64,000 nucleotides of DNA from Stereum hirsutum FP-91666 SS1. Its lineage: Eukaryota; Basidiomycota; Agaricomycetes; Russulales; Stereaceae. This document shows positions 1 to 8,735 of this stretch, piece by piece. The notes under the pieces are model-generated. The model was given only the letters and a program-made list of their open reading frames with translations. It did not search any database and was not told the DNA's origin. How positions within the stretch are numbered: the first letter of the stretch is position 1; the number at the start of each line of letters is the position of its first letter. Location of the stretch: the NCBI RefSeq assembly GCF_000264905.1, contig NW_006763139.1, forward strand, positions 835,016 through 899,015. Reading direction: 5' to 3'. A program made the translations under genes and the position numbers.

Positions 1-2635
1 ACTGGACATTCAGTCAGCAAAAACACAGTAATCACTACCCTTCGACGACAAGGCCTCGACAATGCTTACTTACTTCGGGTCTGGGGACGTGACCCAGCAA
101 TTGGCCTGTTCGTGCGCATTGACAATGTCCAAAGCTTCTTCGAGTCACGTATTCCAGGGTTCAGCCGCGAGAATGAGGTCATGATGGGAATCTCTGGCCT
201 TGCAATGAAAATGATCGACTACATACCGGACCTAGTCACCATAGATGCAATGCGGGGCTACAGCGACAATGGCCAGAGACAAAACCTCACAACCGATAGT
301 CTGCTACGAATGGTCAATACCCGACACATTCATTCAGTAATGATTTTACACTGTGCGAAAACAATTGCGACCTACATCCCTGAGCTCCGACCACTTCTTC
401 CCAAAATCCACGAGCGTATAAGGACCGAGAGCCTTCAAGCCACAGGGGTCATCATGCCACTTCATCGTACCGAGATCAGACCCCTTGCCACTTGCGCCAA
501 GGACGAGAAGCAGCTGGCCGAGCTGAAGGACACTATCCGAGATGTCCTCAAGCAGCTTGGCCAGACAAAGGATTCCTATCAGCGCCGAAAGATATTCATC
601 GGGGATGGCCTGACCTTCGAACTGATACTGCGACTGATAGACTACCTGCAGCTCCAGGAGAACGAATTCGACCGGCTTGATCTTGTAGAGCCCTTCCTCG
701 AGCAGTGGCATACCGCATGGACTAATCTCTCCAGAATTTTTGAGACATTTTGGGGAGACAAGGACCTCAAAACCCCGTCGTCTCTTGGACACAATGCGTC
801 CAAGATTGGTGTTAAACCACCGTCAAATCTCAGCAAGGTTGATTACTACAGTGGAAGACACACGGCGTACCTTGTTCTCGATGCACGAATGATGGATTGT
901 GTCAGGTGAGCTTGAGCTTCATGACTCATACCGCTGTACTCAATATGATTTTGTTGAATAGGGTTTACTTCGAGACGGCTGATGTATTTCAGTATTTCGG
1001 AGACCTTGGGAAGGCTGCAAAGTTACTCTCCCTTGGAGCATATCACAACGCAATGCTCGCAAACACGGGTCATCCTAGCCTAAAGATTCCGGACGGTCAA
1101 CTGTGGACTCTACCAGTGTGGCTACTCGAGAAAAGGAAGAAAGAGGCAGAGGAAGAGGAGATGAGACGACTCATTGAGAAGGAGAAATCAAAGTCTAAGC
1201 ATGGCGGCAAACAGCCGGGTGAGAAGCCGAAGGATACACCGCCACCATTCCTCGGAGACACTGCCCTCGCTGAATCCAAACGATTCATGACTGACACCAT
1301 CTTGTCACGAGTTTGTGAGGTGCAGATAATTGAGCACTCGAAGAACGACTGTGAGAAGCGTCACTGTCAATGATATTGCCCTCACAAAGTAATAGAAAAA
1401 GAAAGAGAGGAAATCTATAGTAAGACTCACCTGTGAGAAGTGTCACTGTCAATGATGAAGAGACAAGGACACTTCCCACAAGTTAAAAGGATGCGCTTCT
1501 GCGCTTACCAGTCTACTATACAGTTGGAAAAGTAACTGCCTAAATGGGACACAGAGTGGCGAATCCCGAGGCGCGGAATCCGGCGCTCTGCGGACCGCTT
1601 GGTGGCGAAATAACTAAAGTCATAACTCTGCAGTAAGTGGTCCTATCAGTCCCGGAAAAATTGCTAAAATATCAGGAAAATTCCCTCTGTCTCGTCGTAA
1701 TACTCCGGACAGAGTTGTGTCAGAGGCAGTGGCTGCAGGCCTTGTCGGGACGGTGTGGGAGATTGAGAAGGTTCGTCGCATCTGAGCAACGTCGATGCAC
1801 GAAAGCCTACTAACATATTTGATCAGTACTGGGGCATCTTATTTTGGGGCACTTCTCACCACAAGTATGCCACATACCTGTTGGAGATGATCATCAAGCT
1901 GGAGCTCAAATACCCACCTCGACTGAAGCAATGGTTCCTAGAGAACTTGCTGATCAATCCGAGCGGGGAGCCTGGGCATGTTCAAGAAGGGGACCTCAAG
2001 TTGGAGCACATAAACAAACCGCTTGAAAAATCGATTCATCACAAAAACGAACGATGGGACGGGCCTTTTCTCCAAGAGGTCGAGTCTCCAAATGTCCTTG
2101 CTCTTGAGGATATAAAAAAGGCATCATAGACGCACTCAACCTCAAACAAAAGAGTGGTGCGCACACGTTCCCAGAGACAAGGTCGGAGTTCAAGAGGCTG
2201 CTGGAGATTTACAGGGCTGAGGAACTGCACAAGTTTCGCGCAGGAAGGGACTATGGGAGGGAGGGAAAGGATGTGGCAAGCTACGAGTGCGGAGTCACAG
2301 CATTACAAGACGGCAAGCTAGCGACTTTCCTCGATGATACATTGAATCACCGTCACTTGGCGAGATGGGCACGTGAAACATACCAGACCACCGTGCAGCA
2401 CAGCGCTGAACAGCACGACGAACAGCCGGAAATCGAACACGATGAGCTATCAGGAGATGAAACAGATATAGAGCGCTTGGGGAGAGTAGTGGATGAAGTA
2501 GATAGGCTCCATAGGGAAGATGGTACGATTTGGGAAGAAGAGGGACTTGGAAATGACGGTCTTGATGAAGAGCCGGAGAGCGAAGTCGACGAAGGGGTGC
2601 AAAGTGATCCAGAGTTGTATTTCGTTGATGACTAA
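1..2635 (+). pseudogene. DUF6589-domain protein gene, disrupted, 5' end outside window
   Basis: The frame is open from base 1, so the gene enters from the left. DUF6589-type landmarks are visible: GDGLTFE near base 600, ENEFDRLDLVEPFLEQWHT near 660, SLGHNASKIG near 780 and a YLVLDARMMDC segment before the first intron. Intron 1 is 906-961 (GTGAGC...AATAG) and joins in frame to VYFETADVFQYFGDLG. The second exon is cut at 1313 by a solo LTR. Removing the LTR and one GAGTT copy restores the frame (RV|VSEAVAAGLVGTVWEIEK). Another intron probably runs from about 1774 to 1828, followed by an SHHKYATYLLEM block. A run of six A (2112-2117) shifts the frame by one base, after which the acidic C-terminus continues to 2635. 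DUF6589 function is not known; the family is common in mushroom genomes. The broken state is clear and the family call is from motif resemblance. Confidence 0.75.
1314..1711 (-). mobile_element. Solo Copia LTR (398 bp) with 5-bp target duplication
   Basis: This block begins TGTGAGG and ends CCGGACA, so on the minus strand it reads TG...CA as an LTR should. It is flanked by GAGTT at 1309-1313 and again at 1712-1716. The same sequence, about 95% identical by eye, forms the LTR of the Copia element at 12335-14314. No internal retroelement sequence is present, so this is a recombination-derived solo LTR. Inside it, TGTGAGAAG(C/T)GTCACTGTC occurs twice about 83 bp apart (near 1350 and 1432). The TA at 1623-1624 is the site that holds a mariner in the other copy. 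Confidence 0.92.
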
Positions 2636-2982
2636 GATGCTTGGGAGTTCTATGCGAGAAGAGATCATCAGACCTGTTGGAATGTAGTACACAATGATGA
2701 GAAATCATGCCTTTTGTCATTTTGCACGACCCCTTCCTCGACTGGCTCTCGTTGTGATACCAGACACTTCGTGCGAAGATCCACCAACACTCGGGTTTGC
2801 AGGTTCTGGGGCCGAATCCAGCGAAGTGAGCGTGAGCCTGCAGAGAAGTAATAAGTTGTGTCAGTACGACATAAGGCGACATAATGGATTCGCCGGACGT
2901 ACGATCTCTTCGAGCGACGTTGCCCCACTGCAAGCTCACCATTGCAGTCTCCTGTCGTTGGTTCAGGATGCGATATACAGAC
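2636..2982. other. Intergenic stretch, nothing recognised
   Basis: This lies between the DUF6589 pseudogene stop and the end of the helicase C-terminal fragment. Open frames exist on both strands but none resembles a known family or joins plausibly to its neighbours. Confidence 0.5.
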
Positions 2983-3388
2983 TCATTCACTACATCCGTC
3001 CTGCCTCACGATCTCTGTCTCCTGACGTTGCGTCTCCTCTTCAGCTTCCATCCTCTGCCTTCTCTCAGCCGCGGCTTGTTCCTTCCTTGCCGCCGCCATT
3101 AGCTTTCTCTTCTCTGCTGCAAACTGCTTCTTCCCTGTCGACAACACCTCGAGCTTACTCCTCAACTCCAAAATCATCGGCCATAGGTGGTCTGCATTGG
3201 CCTTGCTCAGAAAGAAGATCTCGTCTGTGATGATATTGAGGTCGGTGGCCGACTGAAAGGTGTGGAGGCCATTCACGATCTTGCTGATGGATGTGTCGGG
3301 AAGATACTGTTGAGCAGGAATGTGGTCGAAGTCGAGTGGATCAGCGGATCTCCAGATGGACCAACGGAAGGCGTCGAGCTTGGCCTTA
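2983..3388 (-). pseudogene. C-terminal part of RecQ-like helicase gene, separated by transposon insertion
   Basis: Read on the minus strand, the sequence gives KAKLDAFRWSIWRS, then IPAQQYLPDTSISKIVNGL, then a charged coiled-coil-like tail (KKQFAAEKRKLMAAARKEQ...). This resembles the tail that follows the zinc-binding region of basidiomycete RecQ-like helicases. It is the continuation of the helicase at 6892-8537. Joining base 6892 to base 3386 across a single TA gives MEEIAFL-KAKLDAFRW in one frame. The fragment stops at 2983. It cannot be expressed with the rest of the gene while the 3.5-kb element is in place. Confidence 0.8.
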
Positions 3389-3473
3389 CTGTGCCTTTCG
3401 AAATGATGCGGAATCACAAGTTCGTGAAAGTGGAGTTGCCACAGCTGTCGGAGATTGCCGAACGATGGACCTC
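3389..3473 (+). repeat. Left terminal inverted repeat of the two-gene element
   Basis: This pairs with 6822-6891. Shared blocks read inward are GCCTTTCGAAATGA, TTCGTGAAAGTGGAGT, GCCACAGCTGTC, GAGAT, GCCG and ATGGACCTC. The left copy keeps 13 bp that the right copy lacks after AAATGA. Confidence 0.88.
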
Positions 3474-3518
3474 TGATACCCGCTGCCTGTGCGAGCTCTC
3501 TTACCCTCGTCCATCACG

Positions 3519-4626
3519 ATGCCTCCACACATCGTTTCGCGAGCGATCAAAGCACGCATCCCTATCCTTTACCATGTATACCAACTCGACGTCAAGTCGA
3601 TCTGCAAGTATCTCGGCATTCGCAAGAGCTGTGTGTATGCAGCCCTCCAATATGAGGGCAAGTATTGCGTTCCGTGGAACCTTCATGCTCGTACCGTTGG
3701 CCGACGCCGTCTCATGAACTACACCCATGTCTCCTTTCTACACCACTTCCTTCTTCATAATCCCTGTGCCTACCTTGACGAAATGCAAGACGCTCTCCGA
3801 GACAAGTTTGGAACTGAAGTCTCCGTTGCGACTCTTCTTGCCACACTACGGGAGCTCGATTACACCAACAAGCGTGTCACGAAGGAGGCGTTGGAGCGGG
3901 ATGCTGCACGCAGAGCAGTATTCAAGTATAGGATTGGTAAGGTCGCTCCTGACCCAAACATGCTTTTGTTTTTAGATGAGGCTGTAAAGAATGAGAGGAC
4001 ACCGGGGTGGATGAGAGGCTGGTCATTGAGAGGGACTAGGGTACGGCAGCGGCAATGTTTTGTGCGAGGGCATAGATATTCTATCTTACCCGCCATAACA
4101 CTTGATGGAATAGTGGCTCGTGAGATTATTGATGGATCTGTCACTGCCGAACGGTTCTGCAGGTTCCTGCGTACACATGTGGTGTGTTTCCCCCTATCCT
4201 CTCTGTTTCCTTCCCGGTCTCTTCGGCACATAATGTGATGATGAATACTCAAGGGCCTTTCCCTCTAGATTCCTCTCACCAATCCTTATCCTGGGCCTCG
4301 CAGTTGTATTGTTCTCGACAACTGTGCCATACACCACTCGGAAGAGATACGTAAGTTAGTCGAAGATGATGCAGGTATGCCATCAGCTTGGATGTGTGGC
4401 CACTCTTTGCTTACAACCTTTCGCAACAGGCTGTAAACTTATTTTTCTCCCTCCGTACTCCCCCGACTACAACCCCATCGAGTTCGCTTTCTCCTCCATC
4501 AAAGCTTTCCTTCGTCGTCATTGGAAGGAGAATACTCTCTCCCTCTCTTCTATCCATCATGCTTGTGATAATGTGGGCCCGTGGAAAGCATACAAGTGGT
4601 TCAAGGCATGTGGTTATTGTAACTAG
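3519..4626 (+). CDS. IS630/Tc1-like DDE transposase, three exons, 321 aa
   Basis: The start is the ATG at 3519 (MPPHIVSRAIKARIPIL). Introns at 4182-4268 and 4375-4429 are GT-AG and keep the frame. The N-terminal half carries a helix-turn-helix-like region (ICKYLGIRKSCVYAALQYEG). The DDE_3-type catalytic core follows: first Asp in MLLFLDEAVKNERT, second Asp in PGPRSCIVLDNCAIHH, and Glu in PPYSPDYNPIE, with 35 residues between the last two by my count. The C-terminus is basic (KAFLRRHW). No stop or frameshift is seen, so it may still be functional. It would cut and paste its own element by recognising the 70-85-bp inverted ends and inserting at TA. It lies 207 bp upstream of the accessory gene, in the same orientation. 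Confidence 0.88.
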
Positions 4627-4832
4627 ATATTTCGTCTCTGTTTCTTCCCTGAGCAATTGATTTTGAATGGAATTTCAGTATTGAGTGTAAGCACTGTGAT
4701 GATTTCAAGCCACGTCATTGGTGGAGTCATTGGTGGGGCCTATTTCAACCGCACAGCATGTTCCACGCTCTCAAATAGCATTGCGCTCTCTCACTCTTGT
4801 TCTCGCTTTTTCTCGTCCTATTTTTGACTCTC

Positions 4833-6550
4833 ATGTCTCGTGCTAGCACCCCCCCTCCGGCCGAGCCAGCCATCAATCTCAATGTCATCGTTGAGATGGC
4901 TTACTATGAGCGTTCTCAGCCAGCAACCCGTGGAAAAGGGAAAGGCCAGCAGAAAAAGCTCCCTCCCAAAATCAAAGACTTCGAAGCCAGCATAACTCGG
5001 AGCAAGGGCAGCTGGCTTTCTTTCCTCAAAGAAATCCTTCGCTGCCATGACGAGACAAGGTTCCGTGTCTCAGCAAGAAGGCCATATGGGATCAAGGTTT
5101 TGATCCCACCGGAAAAGGCAAAGTAAGCCTCATTCTCCTCATACATGCTCCCATGGTCTGCACGTACGGGGCTTATTCACTGACAAATCTGCATGAAAGG
5201 ACAAAGGCTCGGGATGTCGACAGTCTCAAAGAATGGGAGAAGATGAACCAGCGCCTCGAAGAGCACGATGGTGGCGTGACACAGATCACAGTCTATGCGG
5301 ATATGAAGGTGATTGGCAACTCTTGCAAGCTACGCCGAAGAGGAGGGGATGCAAGTGGTGATTCGGACAATGAAGAACGGCTCAGTGAGGAGGCTCCATC
5401 GGTACGTGACTCGTGTTTCTTCGGCAAGTCGCGCATACTAACGTAGCCCGTATGCTCCTTCCTAGGATGATGATGTGGCGTTAGGAGATCTGACCGAACG
5501 TGAGAGAATGACGCCTCACTGGATGAAGAAATTGGAGCGTATGCATGCGAACGGAGAAGGCGGGCTCACTTTCGTTCCATCGAAGCGAAAGCTGCCAGGT
5601 GAACCTTACCGTCTGAGTGCTGCACAGATCTCAAGGTGGATCGACTTTTTGGTGCGTGCATTGATGCTTTCTGCGAGTTTTGTGAGGACTCATATAGTGT
5701 ACAGCATGACGGAACAGCCACAATTTATGAACCTCCGAACGACGGTGACTTATTCAGTCCACTGTTCCACGACACTATTCTCCATCCTGAGCGCCGTGCA
5801 GCTGCAGCAGCCGCTGCGGGAGTCCCCAGCCCTCTTTGACCACCCAGTGGCCCTAGTCCAGCTCAGAGTGACCTTGCTCATCTCTCGAACATCGTCACTA
5901 TGATCTTCGATGCTCACGCTGGCACATCTTCTGATGTTGCACAATCCACCAGTGCCTCCGGCAATCGCTCATCTACCTCTCCATCCACACCTCCTCGCGA
6001 AACTCGACCGCTTCCGACATCGCCAGTTTGCCCGACGCCCACGAAGATTCCCCGATTCCTCAAGTACGCTGAGACCGAGCTCGGCATCCCGAATGCGACT
6101 TGTTTGCAGTTTAGTATGGAAGCCCATGCATATGGGCCTGATATTCTCGATAGCGTTACAGATGCAGAGCTTATGTCGGAGCTCAAGATCAAGCGTGGAG
6201 ATGTCCTCCGGTTGAAGCGAGGCGCACCGGTCTGGTGGAACGGCCCACTTGCGAAACGTCCCCGTGTGGACGCGGAAGTTGCTGAGGGTGAGGGTTCTGG
6301 TGGCGCTTCGGCAAGGGGATCACCGGACGGGCGGCAGGAAGATATGATGAAAGTGCGGTTTGAACGTCGCTGGGCTGATGGGGCGCAGAGGCTTTACGGT
6401 CCACGGATCGTGAGATGGGATGGTCCTACTCCCGAGCGCGATTACGAGGACTGGTACTTCTCTGAGGAGGCAGACGACTGGCTGAAGGTTCCAGAGGGTT
6501 ACATCCCAGAGTTTTGCTCTGATTACTTACTCAATGGTGGACAGCTCTGA
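4833..6550 (+). pseudogene. Accessory gene of the two-gene transposon; SAM-like C-terminal domain
   Basis: Exons are 4833-5122, 5200-5401 and from 5466, with GT-AG introns of 77 and 64 bp that join in frame. The first part is basic (RGKGKGQQKKLPPKIKDFE) and contains SWLSFLKEILRCHD, then YADMKVIGNSCKLRRRGGD and RMTPHWMKKLERMH. The C-terminal part has FLKYAETELGI, AYGPDILDSVTDAELMSEL and IKRGDVLRLKRGA, the shape of a sterile alpha motif, followed by VWWNGP. I recall similar proteins as a widespread mushroom hypothetical family. Two lesions are visible: a one-base shift at the T-run 5646-5650 (SRWIDFL then FGACIDAFCEF) and an in-frame TGA at 5837-5839 within otherwise continuous frame. The copy is therefore probably dead, although the transposase beside it looks intact. 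Its role is unknown. Confidence 0.72.
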
Positions 6551-6821
6551 TCAGGATCTGCTTTCCGTTATTCCTGAGTTTTTTTTGTCGGACTGTTTTC
6601 GTTGCGCATCGTTTATGAACTCTTCGTTCACTCCTCCCAGTCTATCTCCTTTTGTGTTTATATCTTTATTACTATCTGTAAATATGCGGCCTATTTCTTA
6701 TGTATACATATATATGTTCTTTCCTTAGTAGTTCCAAGATGCAAATGATGTTACGGCCTTTCTGCCTGTCCAACTCGAACAGAGTTAAAGGACCTCTGCT
6801 TCACGCTGGAGGCAGGTTTCC
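6551..6821. other. 3' flank of accessory gene inside the transposon
   Basis: A T-rich stretch between the accessory gene stop and the right inverted repeat. It probably holds the 3' UTR; no other feature was seen. Confidence 0.5.
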
Positions 6822-6891
6822 GAGGTCCATGCCGGCGATCTCTGACAGCTGTGGCCACTCCACTTTCACGAAGTCATTTCGAAAGGCGCAG
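6822..6891 (-). repeat. Right terminal inverted repeat of the two-gene element
   Basis: Reverse complement of the left end with a 13-bp deletion and a few substitutions. It abuts the TA at 6892-6893. Confidence 0.88.
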
Positions 6892-8537
6892 TAAGGAATG
6901 CGATCTCCTCCATTGTGAGACGCTTGATCTTTGATATTTCCGCCGGGGACGAGTCCTCCATGACAAAGACAAAGTCAGTGGGCGCCGATGGATTTGGAGG
7001 AGATGGAGCTAGTGGATCAGGCTCGTTTCGGTGGTTTAGACAGCCTGAGCAGATACAACTGGGATTCGCGGATGGGGGAGTGACTGTTGCATTGTGGGGA
7101 ACGCTGATCGGAGTGCTGTGGATTAGCACATTGGCTGTCGAGTTCGCTGTTAATGCAAGGAGCGATGATGATGGCGGCGATACTGTGTTCCATGTGAGTG
7201 GTTGATTTTGTGGCATTAATCGCCTTCGAGGATGTCTTCGTCTTCGCCTTTCCCTTCTTATTCTGAGGCGTCGGTGTCAGCGGTTTGGGTTTCAGAGCCT
7301 GTTCGGCGTGTTCGCGCGCTTTGGGTGTGATGTACATGGATGCCCCTTGCTGAGGGAAGCGAATGATCACGGTTCGCACGTCCGGGCCACTGCACAAAGT
7401 CGGTTGTGTCCGCCACTACACCGAACATGATGACGTCGGCGATTCCAGGGATGTTTGCGCCCACGCATAGTGTATCTCTTGCAATAATGATTTGCGACTC
7501 GGGATCCTTGGTCTCAAAAAGGTGTTGTGTCTGTTGGTTGTAGCTCGGCTCGTTAAGGGAGTTGAAGAGTCTTATCTTTTTCATGAGATTGGTGGATGGA
7601 CCAGCATGCTTGTACAAGTCGAGGAGGACACGAAAGCCGAGGTTGATGGTGTTGCACGCTATGATAGTGCGTCGGCCATTGGTGAGTGTCGAATGAAGAT
7701 CAGGGAATGTGCGTCCGCCGATGCCCGTGCTCATGGGACGGATGAGAAACTGGAGGTCGTCACGATGATTCGAGTGATGGATGAGGTGAAACTGGCCCTC
7801 CTTGACACGAAGCTGCGCGAAAACTTCTTGCTTGCGCTCTTTGAGTAGTGTGGCTGTTGTGGCGACACAAACACATTGGTCTGGTAGTCGAGAGTGCATG
7901 TAACCGATCTGATAGAAGGCCTTGCGAAAACTTGGCCCCCACTTGTATATAAGATGGAACTTGTCGACGTGGAGTAAGTACAAGCGAACTCTGAATGCGC
8001 TATCATCCAAAAGCTGCTTGAATGAATCGGAGGTTAACTGTTCTGGGGACAGAATAATGACTTCGATAGAGCGAGCCAACTGCCATAGATCACGGCCACT
8101 CTCCCGACCGGCAAGCAATGTATCACTGTTGATAGCCAGAGCGTCGAGACCGAATGACTTTAGCTCGACCTCCTAGTGCAGTGTCACTACGACGATAATG
8201 TAATCACAGTGAGAAGAGCACACACCTTTTCGACTTCAAGATTGTTCGTAGGTAAGAGCAAGAGTGAGACCGGGTGGCGAGGCAGCCTATCCCTCACTTC
8301 CTTGGATATTGGGAGTGAAATGTCTGCATGGATAGCGTTGATGACGAGGTGTACGAGGAACGTATAAGCTGTCTTTCCGCCCCTTGTTGCGATAATTGCA
8401 ACAAGATCAAGTCCGTCAAGAGTGGCACATAGTCCTTCGATTTGATAGTGGTAGGGTATGTAATATGACGGAAGCTCAGCGATTGCGAGTTGACGGACAA
8501 GCTCTTGGCCTTCAGGACTTCGAAAGCTGGTGATCAT
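6892..8537 (-). pseudogene. RecQ-like DEAD/DEAH helicase, N-terminal and core part
   Basis: Starts at 8537 (MITSFRSPEGQELVRQL). A 53-bp intron at 8173-8225 joins NLEVEK to EVELKSFGLDALAINSDTL. The Walker A region is ATRGGKTAY. The DExH box is degenerate: LHVDKFHLIYKWG, with Lys in place of the catalytic Glu. Later motifs include VCVATTATLL, RTIIACNTI and ARDTLCVGANIPG. Two frame changes follow, near 7375-7385 and between about 7210 and 7250, before a CICSGC zinc-binding-like pair and EISKIKRLTMEEIAFL. There the 3.5-kb transposon interrupts the gene; the rest lies at 2983-3388. Such helicases are abundant and often degenerate in mushroom genomes. Frameshifts, the altered DExH box and the insertion all indicate a dead gene. 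Confidence 0.8.
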
Positions 8538-8735
8538 CGAGACACTGAGCGAGACGTTGAAGCAGTAAACACGGAGCCGATATATTTCGTTACAAAGCGG
8601 TCTGAACTACGGTAGCAAGCATGAAAATCCCCGTCTGCGCCACATGGCGCGTCGTTTGTTTGTTTTCCCGCCTCCGCGCGTGGCTCCTAACGCCGAACCT
8701 CGACCTACGGTGCCGACCCCTCTGAGAGAATAAGA
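8538..8735. other. Flank between helicase start and truncated Copia end
   Basis: No LTR is present here, although an intact Copia in this orientation would have its 3' LTR nearby. The region may include the helicase 5' flank. Confidence 0.5.

Larger units (their letters stand above)
3389..6891 (+). mobile_element. Two-gene TIR transposon (IS630/Tc1-mariner type) with accessory SAM-like gene
   Basis: The element is 3503 bp, flanked by TA at 3387-3388 and 6892-6893. Its ends begin CTG(T/C)GCCTTTCGAAATGA and form inverted repeats of about 70-85 bp (3389-3473 and 6822-6891); the right copy lacks 13 bp after AAATGA. Excision with one TA restores the helicase frame, which fixes the borders well. 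Inside are two genes in the same orientation: a transposase (3519-4626) with an apparently intact catalytic core, and a second multi-exon gene (4833-6550) ending in a SAM-like segment. Tc1/mariner elements normally carry only the transposase, so the second gene is unusual. I infer it is element cargo because both genes sit inside the repeats; whether it helps transposition is unknown. Confidence 0.85.

Noticed and set aside
2295..2990. Long minus-strand frame (231 residues) overlapping the DUF6589 end
   Set aside because: It lies opposite the acidic C-terminus of the DUF6589 gene and resembles no family.
3187..3717. Plus-strand frame running through the left inverted repeat
   Set aside because: The coding signal there is on the minus strand outside the transposon, and inside it is only a terminal repeat; the frame spans the border by chance.
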